Assembly: GCA_000752035.1 (NCBI GenBank)
Contig: CCFE01000024.1
Span: forward strand, 496,001 to 560,000
DNA length: 64,000 bases
Origin: Bacillus rubiinfantis
GTDB taxonomy: Bacteria > Bacillota > Bacilli > Bacillales > Cytobacillaceae
Direction: 5' to 3'
This document shows, piece by piece, positions 1 to 7,936 of the stretch. The notes below the pieces were generated by a model. That model did not search any database, was not told the origin of the DNA, and saw only the letters and a program-made list of their open reading frames with translations. Positions within the stretch are counted from its first letter, which is position 1. Each line of letters starts with the position of its first letter. Both the position numbers and the translations under genes were made by a program.

Positions 1-258
1 GCTACCTTTATACTTCACTAATTTAATATCTTTATTAATTGCAGACATTTGCTTGTTGAAAGGTTCATAAAGCTGCTTCGTTTGATCAAGAACTGCAACG
101 TTCTCTTTTCCGCCATCATTGTCAAATACGTTTATAATCTTATTAATATTTGTTAATCCTAAGACAATCACAACTGTTATAACCGTTGTAATAATGAACG
201 ATTTGCTTTTAAGAATATTTAAATAGGTGTGAAATAGGATAATCCAAAAGTTATTCAT
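1..258 (-). CDS. yhaP: ABC transporter permease, N-terminal part (YhaP-like), cut by window edge
   Basis: Only the first 86 codons are present; the rest lies left of the window. The start is ATG at 258-256 and overlaps the 3' end of the upstream ATPase gene by 8 bases, which indicates translational coupling. Residues about 18-38 form a hydrophobic membrane segment (SFIITTVITVVIVLGLT) followed by an extracytoplasmic-looking stretch, as in NatB/YhaP-type ABC-2 exporter permeases. Function as the membrane partner of the adjacent ATPase is inferred from position and family; the substrate is not known. Confidence 0.75.
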   Translation of the reverse strand, partial: MNNFWIILFHTYLNILKSKSFIITTVITVVIVLGLTNINKIINVFDNDGGKENVAVLDQTKQLYEPFNKQMSAINKDIKLVKYKGS

Positions 259-1150
259 ACGAAGCACCCACTTTCTCGATAAAGATATCATTTAACGATG
301 GCTCCTCTAGTGCAAACTTACGAATAAATCCTTTACCGACAATTTCTTGTAAGATGCTTCCCGCAACCTGTTCACCTTCAATTTGCAAAAGAATCCCTTC
401 CATCGTCGTTTTTGCCTTCACCACCCCAGGAAATTCCTTTAATTCATCAAGTGGACAATCAGCATGAATTAACAGATTCTTTTTCCCAAATGCCCGTTTT
501 ATTTCTTTCAAGCCACCGTGTACCACCGGCCTTCCTTTATGCATGATACAGAGGTGTTCACACAGTTCTTCCACATGGTGCATTTGATGACTTGAAAACA
601 CAATCGTTGTTCCGCTTTCTTTTAAACTAATAACAGCATCCTTTAATTGTTCAACATTCACCGGGTCGAGCCCGCTGAATGGCTCATCGAGAATTAATAA
701 CTTTGGTTTATGTATAACAGCTGCAATAAATTGGATTTTTTGCTGGTTCCCCTTCGAAAGTTCTTCGACTTTTTTATTTTCATATTCTGGAACTTTGAAT
801 TTCTCCAGCCATCTCTTTAATTCCTTTTGCGCTTCCGCTTTTTGCATTCCACGTAATCTTGCTAAGTAAACAATCTGATCGCGAACCTTAAGCTTCGGGT
901 AAAGTCCTCTTTCTTCGGGAAGATAGCCAACTAAATGACTCGTGGAATAATTAAGGGGCAGTCCGTTCCAGCTAATTTTCCCTTCACTAGGATCTAATAA
1001 TCCCAGTATCATTCGAAATGTTGTCGTTTTTCCCGCTCCATTTGCCCCTAAGAAACCAAATATTTCACTTTCCGGGATGACCAATGATAAATCGTTAACT
1101 GCGGTAAACTGACCAAACCGTTTTGTAACATGGTCTATAGTTAAACCCAA
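251..1150 (-). CDS. yhaQ: ABC transporter ATP-binding protein (YhaQ-like)
   Basis: About 299 residues, an ABC-2 exporter ATPase. Visible motifs in order: Walker A GANGAGKTT, the ABC signature LSKGNQQK, Walker B LLILDEPFSGLDP and the switch-histidine region FSSHQMHHVEE, then a C-terminal extension typical of NatA/YhaQ proteins. It should power export by the overlapping permease yhaP. An upstream in-frame GTG at 1159 has the Shine-Dalgarno directly against it, so TTG at 1150 (GGGAG with 8-base spacing) is the better start. The B. subtilis homologue sits in the same yhaR-yhaQ-yhaP neighbourhood. Substrate unknown. Confidence 0.9.
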   Translation of the reverse strand: MGLTIDHVTKRFGQFTAVNDLSLVIPESEIFGFLGANGAGKTTTFRMILGLLDPSEGKISWNGLPLNYSTSHLVGYLPEERGLYPKLKVRDQIVYLARLRGMQKAEAQKELKRWLEKFKVPEYENKKVEELSKGNQQKIQFIAAVIHKPKLLILDEPFSGLDPVNVEQLKDAVISLKESGTTIVFSSHQMHHVEELCEHLCIMHKGRPVVHGGLKEIKRAFGKKNLLIHADCPLDELKEFPGVVKAKTTMEGILLQIEGEQVAGSILQEIVGKGFIRKFALEEPSLNDIFIEKVGASYE

Positions 1151-1273
1151 AACATCCACTCCCTTTCCTGTAACGCAAACTCTTCTGTCATATGTTTATT
1201 TTTCTTTTGCACAATTTATAGAATTATGCAAAAATAACCATAAGGAAATCTGTTAAAAAAGGAGACTAGCAAA

Positions 1274-1459
1274 ATGAAAACGTATAAATTGACCGCCTTT
1301 GAAGTAAATGGGGAAAAGCTAATCGACGAATCATTTCAAGCAGAAAGCGATGCTGCTGCAAAAGAAATGGGAGAGAAATTATTAGCAGAAAAAGACTTGT
1401 TGGAAAAAACACATCGCTGCATCTCCCCTAGCGGTAAATTATTACTCTTTCATCCTTAA
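1274..1459 (+). CDS. Small conserved protein (YhzC-like)
   Basis: 61 residues, ATG start behind the purine-rich AAAAAAGGAGA box. The sequence begins MKTYKLTAFEVNGEKL and ends GKLLLFHP, with an acidic helix in the middle. It has no signal peptide or membrane segment. It resembles the small YhzC-type proteins of Bacillus as I remember them, but no function is known. It stands alone on the plus strand between minus-strand genes and is followed by a hairpin at 1478-1500. Confidence 0.6.
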   Translation: MKTYKLTAFEVNGEKLIDESFQAESDAAAKEMGEKLLAEKDLLEKTHRCISPSGKLLLFHP

Positions 1460-1477
1460 CTTCCACAAATAATCTAT

Positions 1478-1500
1478 GGCGCATGAAAAAATCATGCGCC
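1478..1500. terminator. Hairpin between convergent genes
   Basis: Perfect 9-bp inverted repeat GGCGCATGA / TCATGCGCC with a 5-base A loop. It lies between the small plus-strand gene and the end of yhaR. Neither side has a good U tract, so it may be a weak bidirectional terminator. Confidence 0.45.
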
Positions 1501-1510
1501 TGATTCATGA

Positions 1511-2302
1511 TTATTTCCCAGTAAAAACCGGTTTTCTTTTTTCAATAAACGCTTGAATCCCCTCTTGATGATCCCTTGTTTCCCGCATTTTCTGCTGACC
1601 ATGTTTCTCTAATTCTAAAATTTTTAATAACTGTGGACGATTTTTTTCTGCTAGAATCTTCTTGGTTTTGATCATCGCTTGAACAGGACGACTTAACCAA
1701 TCTGAAGTCAGATTATGTACAGCTTCGTCCAGGTTTCCCTCAGCTATTTCTTGTATTAGCCCAATCGAAAGCGCTTCCTCAGGTTTCATCATTTTACCAT
1801 CCCAGATAATTTGCTTGGCCTTTGTTTCGCCTAATCGCTTCTCTAAAAAGAAATGCGCCCCGCCATCTGGAATTAAGCCAATCCCAATAAAGTTCATCGC
1901 CAGCTTGCTGTTTTTGTCAGCAATAATATAATCTGTAGCCAAGGCCAAACTAAAGCCTAAGCCTGCGGCCGCTCCCGTTACCGCACTGATAGTTAGCTTT
2001 GGAATGCTATATAGAGTGACAATCAACTCACTTATACAGTCCATCACCGGAAAAAATTGCTTTTCGTCCATGTTAGCGAGCATCGTTTTAATGTCACCAC
2101 CCGAAGAAAACGCTCTTCCTTTTCCGGTTAGCACAACGATATCGACGTCATCGGAATCGCCAATTTCTTTTAATCTTGAAACAAGCCCCTTAATCATCTC
2201 AACATCCATTGCGTTTAGTGATTCTGGTCGATTTAACTCAACAGTCGCAACACGGCCATCTTCCTTCACGTTCACCTTATCGGTTACAAAATGGATTGAC
2301 AC
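1511..2302 (-). CDS. yhaR: Enoyl-CoA hydratase/isomerase family protein (YhaR)
   Basis: 263 residues, crotonase fold. GTG start at 2302 with GGGAGGAG 7 bases upstream. The CoA/oxyanion-hole segments are visible: FSSGGDIKTM near residue 66 and the glycine-rich AAGLGFSLAL near residue 111. In the region that carries the two catalytic glutamates of enoyl-CoA hydratase the protein reads MNFIGIGLIPDGG, that is Asn at the first position and Asp at the second. The Asp arrangement recalls PaaG-type isomerases more than true hydratases. It probably acts on an acyl- or phenylacetyl-type CoA ester; the adjacent acyl-CoA ligase fits a fatty-acid or aromatic-acid degradation role (inference). Confidence 0.85.
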   Translation of the reverse strand: MSIHFVTDKVNVKEDGRVATVELNRPESLNAMDVEMIKGLVSRLKEIGDSDDVDIVVLTGKGRAFSSGGDIKTMLANMDEKQFFPVMDCISELIVTLYSIPKLTISAVTGAAAGLGFSLALATDYIIADKNSKLAMNFIGIGLIPDGGAHFFLEKRLGETKAKQIIWDGKMMKPEEALSIGLIQEIAEGNLDEAVHNLTSDWLSRPVQAMIKTKKILAEKNRPQLLKILELEKHGQQKMRETRDHQEGIQAFIEKRKPVFTGK

Positions 2303-2404
2303 AGATTATCTCCTCCCACCATTATTCAACTCTATTATATCTGAAACAAAGTAAAATCAGGTAGAAATTTCTTAATATGTTGAATTTTTTCAAGAAAAAT
2401 AAAT

Positions 2405-2436
2405 AGGACAAAGCGGGGCACATCCTACTTTGTCCT
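2405..2436 (-). terminator. Terminator of the acyl-CoA ligase gene
   Basis: 9-bp stem AGGACAAAG / CTTTGTCCT, read on the minus strand and followed by a T-rich run (ATTTATTTTTC), 7 bases after the stop of the acyl-CoA ligase gene. Confidence 0.65.
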
Positions 2437-2442
2437 GAAACG

Positions 2443-4062
2443 TTATTCGCTCTGAACCAGCTGCTGCTGAACTTGGTCACGCAGAGTTCGTTTTAGAAAT
2501 TTCCCGACTGAAGTTTTCGGAATTTCATCGTAGAAAAGAATATCGTCTGGAATCCACCATTTGGCAAACTGAGCCTGCAGGTATGCTAATAATTCTTCCT
2601 TTGTTATTTTACCTTTGTAAGGTTCTTTTAAGACAACACAGGCAATCGGCCGCTCTTGCCACTGTTCATGTGGGATGGCAACAACAGCAGCTTCAAAAAC
2701 CGCCTCATGCGCCATAAGGGCATTTTCCAGATCAACAGAAGAAATCCATTCCCCGCCGCTTTTAATTAAGTCCTTTGTCCGGTCAACGATTTTTACAAAG
2801 CCCTCTTCATCGATGGTCACGACATCACCGGTATGAAGCCAACCATCTTGGAATGCTTCCTCGGTCCGTTCATCTTTATAATACTCAGAAGCAATCCATG
2901 GTCCGCGCAGGCATAGTTCCCCCATTTCCTTTCCATCCCAAGCGACTTCACCGTCTTTACCGATAATTTTCATTTCTAGTCCAGGAACAAGCGTCCCTTG
3001 CTTAGAACGTAGGTCTAGTTTTTCCTCTGGCTCTAAGTCTTCTTGATAACTTTTTAATGTGGAAATAAGTGCCAATGGGCTTGTTTCGGTCATCCCGTAC
3101 GCATGTTTGAAAGGGATACGATATTTTTGTTCAAAGGTTTTGATCATTCCTTTTGGCGCTGCTGCCCCACCGCATAAAACAGCACGCAAACTGCTCATAT
3201 CATAATCGCCATCCTCAAGTTCCTTGAGGAGGCCAAGCCAAATTGTCGGGACACCAGCTGTGATTGTCACCTTTTCCTGCTGAATTAATTCTGCCAATAG
3301 CTTCGGTGTAAAATATGGTCCAGGGAGAACGAGGGATGCCCCGAACCAAACGCCTGCAAATGGGATCCCCCAAGCATTGACGTGAAACATCGGGACAACC
3401 GGCATTGCAATGTCACGCTCACTAATAGCGCCGCCATCAGCAAGACCAAGCGCTAAACTGTGTAGGACAATACCGCGATGGGTATATATGACTCCTTTGG
3501 GATTTCCGGTGGTGGCTGACGTATAACACATTCCGGCTGGATCATTTTCATCTATATCCTCTGGATACTGAAAGTTTGGATTTGCTTCTTTTAATAAATT
3601 TTCATAATGGAAAACTGGGGTAAGCGTGGTTTCTGGGAGTTCTTGATTGTCTGTCATGATGATATAGGCCTTTACACTGGTCAGGCTGGCCGCGCATTTT
3701 TCCAGCAATGGAAGAATATCTTGGTCAACGAGAAGGACTTTATCTTCGGCGTGATTAATAATATAGGAGATATGCTGAGGTGAAAGCCGAATATTAATGG
3801 TGTGTAACACTGCTCCCATCGATGGAACTGCAAAATAAGCTTCTAAGTGACGATGATGATTCCAAGCAAGCGTCCCCACTTTATCTCCCTTTGTCACACC
3901 TAATCTGCTAAGGGAATCCGCAAGTCGTCGTGTTCTCTCGGCAATTTGTTTGTAGCTGAGTCGCTGAATTCCTGCTGCTGTTCTCGAGATGACTTGCTTT
4001 TTTGGAAAAAACTGCTCTGCTCTTCTCATCATTTGTGACATCGTTAAAGGTGTTTGCATCAT
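2443..4062 (-). CDS. Long/medium-chain fatty acid-CoA ligase (AMP-forming)
   Basis: 539 residues, ANL superfamily. The phosphate-binding loop YTSATTGNPKGV is near residue 180, the adenine-binding/aromatic motif HAYGMTETSP near residue 319, the A7/A8 core WLHTGDVV with DRTKDLIKSGGEW near residue 415-440, and the catalytic Lys motif PKTSVGKFLKR near the C-terminus. The enzyme should activate a carboxylic acid with ATP and CoA. A Shine-Dalgarno (AAAGGAG) lies 12 bases before the double ATG, so the exact Met is uncertain by one codon. It is followed by its own terminator and precedes yhaR on the same strand, so acyl-CoA metabolism is the likely context. Chain-length preference cannot be read from sequence. 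Confidence 0.88.
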   Translation of the reverse strand: MMQTPLTMSQMMRRAEQFFPKKQVISRTAAGIQRLSYKQIAERTRRLADSLSRLGVTKGDKVGTLAWNHHRHLEAYFAVPSMGAVLHTINIRLSPQHISYIINHAEDKVLLVDQDILPLLEKCAASLTSVKAYIIMTDNQELPETTLTPVFHYENLLKEANPNFQYPEDIDENDPAGMCYTSATTGNPKGVIYTHRGIVLHSLALGLADGGAISERDIAMPVVPMFHVNAWGIPFAGVWFGASLVLPGPYFTPKLLAELIQQEKVTITAGVPTIWLGLLKELEDGDYDMSSLRAVLCGGAAAPKGMIKTFEQKYRIPFKHAYGMTETSPLALISTLKSYQEDLEPEEKLDLRSKQGTLVPGLEMKIIGKDGEVAWDGKEMGELCLRGPWIASEYYKDERTEEAFQDGWLHTGDVVTIDEEGFVKIVDRTKDLIKSGGEWISSVDLENALMAHEAVFEAAVVAIPHEQWQERPIACVVLKEPYKGKITKEELLAYLQAQFAKWWIPDDILFYDEIPKTSVGKFLKRTLRDQVQQQLVQSE

Positions 4063-4319
4063 TCTCCATTTCCACTCCTTTAATGAAACCGTTTTCTTTT
4101 TTTAGCGATTAAGCAGGCTGAAATTTTACTCAATGTATTCTATGAGTTCAGCCTTTAAAAATATTCGACGCAACAGATAATAATTCCTTTATTCAGAACA
4201 CTTTTATTATAAGCTCGTAAATGTCCTAAATAGTTCATACATTTCAACGTTACTAGCGCAAAAACTCTATAAGATAGAGATGTATGTAAACTTTTAGAAA
4301 GGATGGTGAAGGATGTCAG

Positions 4320-5216
4320 ATGCGTCCTATCTCTAAGGAATTCAAGATATCACGAATTATCCATGCACGTGGAGGTTTGAGCGACCAGGGAGATTGGAAT
4401 TATTATACTCGGCTGGAAAAAGGCTTTGAAGGTGAATTAACATTCGACAAGCTTACTGACAAACTTCAAAATGACTGTGTTGTTATTAAAGGTTTGCTCC
4501 TTGAGGTTAACAACAGCGAATTTCAAATTGATACCCTGATTATTTTTCAAAGAATTCTTTATTTAATTGATGTGAAAAACTACGAAGGAGATTATTACTA
4601 CGAGAAAGGGCTTTTTTATCGGGCAACCGGTAACATTAACAAAGATCCACTTATGCAATTAAACCGCTGCAAAACCTTGTTCCTCCAGCTGCTCCAACAA
4701 CTGGACTTTCATTTCTCAGTTGAACCCCTGCTAGTTTTCGTTAATCCTGAACTTACCCTTATGCAAGCACCGCGCGACTTCCCAATAGTGTTCCCAACGC
4801 AACTGAATCGCTTTTTGAAAAAGTTAGAAATGATTCCATCTAGATTAAATGGGGTTCATAGGCAGTTAAGTGAGCGATTAATCGCTCTTCATAAGGAAGA
4901 GTCGAGCAATATGCGTCTGCCGGCTTATGATTTTCAGCATCTTGATAAAGGGGTTATGTGTCAGGAATGTCGTTGCCTATCAACGGCTGCTAAGGGGAAA
5001 TTTCTTGTTTGTAGTAAATGTGGGCATCAAGAATTAGTGGATTCGGCTGTGTTGCGTAGTGTTGCAGAAATTAGGTTGCTATTTCCGGGGGAGCGGATTA
5101 CGACTAATTTGGTTTATGAGTGGTGTGGGATTGTGAAATCCAAGAAGACAATTAGAAGAATTTTAAGCAAGCATTTAAATAAGAAGGGATACGGACAATG
5201 GACCTACTATGAGTAA
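4320..5216 (+). CDS. NERD-domain protein with zinc ribbon
   Basis: 298 residues. The N-terminal NERD (nuclease-related) domain shows GFEGELTFD (35-43), an acidic QIDTLI (69-74) and the D-x-K-like LIDVKNYEG (82-90), which resemble the restriction-endonuclease-like catalytic core. A zinc ribbon follows: Cys 214/217 and Cys 231/234 (CQEC, CSKCG). The C-terminal 60 residues look like a small basic helical nucleic-acid-binding module. ATG at 4320 is supported by GAAGG 7 bases upstream; another ATG at 4313 is in a different frame. Role unknown; nucleic-acid binding or cleavage is an inference from the domains. No terminator separates it from the 52-bp repeat array, so transcription may run into the repeats. 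Confidence 0.78.
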   Translation: MRPISKEFKISRIIHARGGLSDQGDWNYYTRLEKGFEGELTFDKLTDKLQNDCVVIKGLLLEVNNSEFQIDTLIIFQRILYLIDVKNYEGDYYYEKGLFYRATGNINKDPLMQLNRCKTLFLQLLQQLDFHFSVEPLLVFVNPELTLMQAPRDFPIVFPTQLNRFLKKLEMIPSRLNGVHRQLSERLIALHKEESSNMRLPAYDFQHLDKGVMCQECRCLSTAAKGKFLVCSKCGHQELVDSAVLRSVAEIRLLFPGERITTNLVYEWCGIVKSKKTIRRILSKHLNKKGYGQWTYYE

Positions 5217-5306
5217 GAATGTGATTTGACCATTTCTTATTACAAAAGAACATATGTCTTATGGCCAATCCATTGGCATTCGTTAGAGGACCTTGAGCCG
5301 GGCAGC

Positions 5307-6233
5307 GCTACTTGGAACTCCTCCGCTCGGGCGCTTATCTCCCTTATTGGCGACCACTCACCACTGGGGACCCTCCGCTTGGGCGCTTATCCCCGTTATT
5401 GGCGACCGCTCACTACTTGGAACTCCTCCGCTCGGGCGCTTATCTCCGTTATTGGCGACCGCTCACTACTGGAACTCCTCCGCTTGGGCGCTTATCCCCC
5501 TTATTGGCGACCGCTCACTACTGGAACTCCTTCGCTCGGGCGCTTATCTCCCTTATTGGCGACCGCTCACTACTGGGGACCCTTCGCTCGGGCGCTTATC
5601 TCCGTTATTGGCGACCGCTCACTACTGGAACTCCTCCGCTCGGGCGCTTATCTCCCTTATTGGCGACCGCTCACTACTGGAACTCCTCCGCTCGGGCGCT
5701 TATCTCCGTTATTGGCGACCGCTCACTACTGGGGACCCTCCGCTCGGGCGCTTATCTCCCTTATTGGCGACCGCTCACTACTGGAACTCCTTCGCTCGGG
5801 CGCTTATCTCCCTTATTGGCGACCGCTCACTACTGGGGACCCTTCGCTCGGGCGCTTATCTCCCTTATTGGCGACCGCTCCCTACTGGGGACCCTCCGCT
5901 CGGGTGCTTATCTCCGTTATTGGCGACCGCTCACCACTGGAACTCCTTCGCTCGGGCGCTTATCCCCCTTATTGGCGACCGCTCACTACTGGGGACCCTT
6001 CGCTCGGGCACTTATCCCCCTTATTGGCGACCGCTCACTACTGGAGTTCCTTCGCTCGGGCGCTTATCCCCCTTATTGGCGACTGCTCCCTACTGGGGAC
6101 CCTTCGCTCGGGCGCTTATCCCCCTTATTGGCGACTGCTCCCTACTGGAGTTCCTTCGCTCGGGCGCTTATCCCCCTTATTGGCGACTGCTCCCTAATGG
6201 GGACCCTTCGCTCGGGCGCTTATCTCCCTTATT
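5307..6233. repeat. 52-bp tandem repeat array, about 18 copies
   Basis: The anchor GGGCGCTTAT (two variants GGGCACTTAT and GGGTGCTTAT) recurs at 5329, 5381, 5434, 5486, 5538, 5590, 5642, 5694, 5746, 5798, 5850, 5902, 5954, 6006, 6058, 6110, 6162 and 6214, a 52-bp period with one 53-bp step. The unit core is TTATTGGCGACCGCTCACTA followed by GGAACTCC, GGGGACCC or GGAGTTCC. It is about 58-60% GC, far above its surroundings. Because 52 is not a multiple of 3 and the unit has no stop in any plus-strand frame, all three frames stay open for about 320 codons and encode the same degenerate peptide out of phase. I regard these as non-coding. The minus strand carries stops in each unit. Confidence 0.95.
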
Positions 6234-6243
6234 TAAGAACAGG

Positions 6244-6274
6244 GCCTACTTATGGACCCTGGACTAGGCTTTTT
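6244..6274 (+). terminator. Possible terminator after the repeat array
   Basis: GCCTA / TAGGC 5-bp stem with a 16-base loop followed by TTTTT on the plus strand. Weak stem; if real, the repeat array is transcribed on the plus strand. Confidence 0.3.
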
Positions 6275-6302
6275 CCTTAGCAATTAGTGGTCAGAGTAAA
6301 AA

Positions 6303-6325
6303 CTCCTGCCCTTCCTAGGCAGGAG
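6303..6325 (-). terminator. hemZ terminator
   Basis: 8-bp stem CTCCTGCC / GGCAGGAG followed on the minus strand by TTTTTAC. The hemZ stop codon (6317-6315) lies in the loop. Confidence 0.75.
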
Positions 6326-7826
6326 AATTATTCGCTGAAAACAGCTCATTTAGAATTTTAATTTTTTCATCGGTATAGGCTTCAAAACTTTCATTATAGG
6401 ATTTCGGGTCTTTTGGATTCGCGAAATGAGTGATTTTCCCACTAACCGGATCGATGAATTTGCTAGAGGCACCACAGCCGATACCAATAATTGTCTGCTG
6501 CTCCTCCATAATCATGATATTATAAATACTTTCTTGATTTGGCAAAGAGTAGCCGACGTTCTCAAGATTACCGAGAATATTCTTTTGCCGATAAAGATAA
6601 TAGGGAACATATCCGTGGGAAGCTGTCCACTCCTGAGCGAGTTCCATCATTTTTTCTACCTCAGAGCGTTCAGCTACCTTGTAGCGTTCCTTATTCTTGG
6701 TCATTTCCGAAGCCCGCTTAAATGACAAAGTATGGACTGTTAAGGACTCAGGCAATAATTTTTCCGTTTCCGCCAATGAATGAGTAAATTCAGTAACCCC
6801 TTCGCCAGGTAGACCAATAATTAAATCCATATTAATATTATTCATCCCAGCAGATCGAGCCATATGAAACTTGTCAATCGTTTCCGTAACAGTATGATGT
6901 CTGCCAATCGCCTTTAATGTTTCCTGAGTGTAGGACTGGGGATTAATACTGATTCGGTCAATATTCCATTTTTTCAATACGTCAAGCTTCTCTGGCGTAA
7001 TCGTATCCGGCCGGCCTGCTTCCACCGTAATTTCGCGAATTGTAGCTACATCGGGAAATGATGCGTACATTTCTTCATAAAGCATGTCCATCTCTTCAGC
7101 GGTAATGCTTGTTGGTGTGCCGCCGCCATAGTAAACTGCCGTAATTTTTACACCTTTTTCCTTTAGCCATGCACCAATTTTTCGCATTTCATAGTGGAGA
7201 CCTCCTAAAAAGGAATCAACAGAACCCTGTTTGCCATTAATCGCATAGGCAGGGAACGTGCAATAAGCACATTTCGTTGGACAAAATGGAATACCAATAT
7301 AAATACTGACCTCCTGGCGCAACGAATATAAATCTGGTACCACTGCCAATTGACGGTCGACAATCTGCTGCATGAGCTGAATTTTTTCATCACTAATCAG
7401 GTAGTCATCCTGTAATTGTCGATGAGCAGTATCCAAAGGAATCCCTTCACGAATCTTTTTATGCAGCAGTTTTGTTGGACGGACTCCAGTTAAAATGCCC
7501 CACTTTTGAGTGATGCCGGTGAATTCCTGCAGGACACGCAAATACACATGTGAAACGGCATTTTTTACTACTTTCAGCCGTTCTTTTTCCGAACCTACAG
7601 AGGGCAGCTCCTTTTGAAAACTGGAAGCAAACACTTGATTCGTACCATCTTTAAGTTCAGCAGTAACAGCTACTTTCTCGGAAATTAGTACACTAAACAT
7701 TATTTCAACATCGGCAGTAGCATCATTGGCCATCACTACCTGTGATTCTTCAAAAAACAAATTTGCAATCAGCTGTAACGGACGATGAAACCTATCATCT
7801 TCTATTCCAAGTATCGAAATACGCAA
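6315..7826 (-). CDS. hemZ: Oxygen-independent coproporphyrinogen III oxidase-like protein HemZ
   Basis: 503 residues, radical-SAM enzyme of the HemN/HemZ family. The cluster motif C-x3-C-x2-C is CPTKCAYC near residue 187, followed by the SAM-binding glycine motif YYGGGTPTS near residue 235 and a C-terminal HemN-type domain. HemZ has an N-terminal extension of about 170 residues not found in HemN, as seen here. The family is annotated as anaerobic coproporphyrinogen dehydrogenase, cytoplasmic, haem synthesis. Start is TTG at 7826 with AAAGGTG 7 bases upstream. It is the first gene of the hemZ-yhaX-yheA block found in B. subtilis order. Whether it truly oxidises coproporphyrinogen here is inferred from the family. 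Confidence 0.92.
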   Translation of the reverse strand: MRISILGIEDDRFHRPLQLIANLFFEESQVVMANDATADVEIMFSVLISEKVAVTAELKDGTNQVFASSFQKELPSVGSEKERLKVVKNAVSHVYLRVLQEFTGITQKWGILTGVRPTKLLHKKIREGIPLDTAHRQLQDDYLISDEKIQLMQQIVDRQLAVVPDLYSLRQEVSIYIGIPFCPTKCAYCTFPAYAINGKQGSVDSFLGGLHYEMRKIGAWLKEKGVKITAVYYGGGTPTSITAEEMDMLYEEMYASFPDVATIREITVEAGRPDTITPEKLDVLKKWNIDRISINPQSYTQETLKAIGRHHTVTETIDKFHMARSAGMNNINMDLIIGLPGEGVTEFTHSLAETEKLLPESLTVHTLSFKRASEMTKNKERYKVAERSEVEKMMELAQEWTASHGYVPYYLYRQKNILGNLENVGYSLPNQESIYNIMIMEEQQTIIGIGCGASSKFIDPVSGKITHFANPKDPKSYNESFEAYTDEKIKILNELFSANNSPA

Positions 7827-7913
7827 ACCTTATCACCTTTCCAATTAAACTCCCTTAAGTGTACTGAATCGATAATATATGGTCAATATAGTGGAAACGA
7901 TTCGCAAAAAAAA

Positions 7914-7933
7914 ACACAGGTATCAGCCTGTGT
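7914..7933 (-). terminator. yhaX terminator
   Basis: Stem ACACAGG / CCTGTGT with 6-base loop, followed on the minus strand by nine T residues. It ends the yhaX transcript. Confidence 0.82.
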
Positions 7934-7936
7934 TAG

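Noticed and set aside
1157..1159. GTG start of the ABC ATPase at 1159
   Set aside because: The ribosome site abuts the codon; TTG at 1150 has proper spacing and aligns with the family start.
2004..2354. Plus-strand open frame opposite yhaR
   Set aside because: Shadow of the crotonase gene with no ribosome site or plausible protein composition.
4115..4154. Hairpin AGGCTGA / TCAGCCT upstream of the acyl-CoA ligase gene as a terminator or FadR operator
   Set aside because: No U tract on either strand and no match to the FadR box pattern; left as unassigned.
5307..6233. CRISPR array
   Set aside because: Units are contiguous with no unique spacers of constant length, and no cas genes are nearby.
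5226..6280. Three overlapping long plus-strand open frames (about 320 codons each) over the repeat array
   Set aside because: All three frames are open only because a stop-free 52-bp unit is repeated; peptides are frame-shifted copies of each other and there is no ribosome site.
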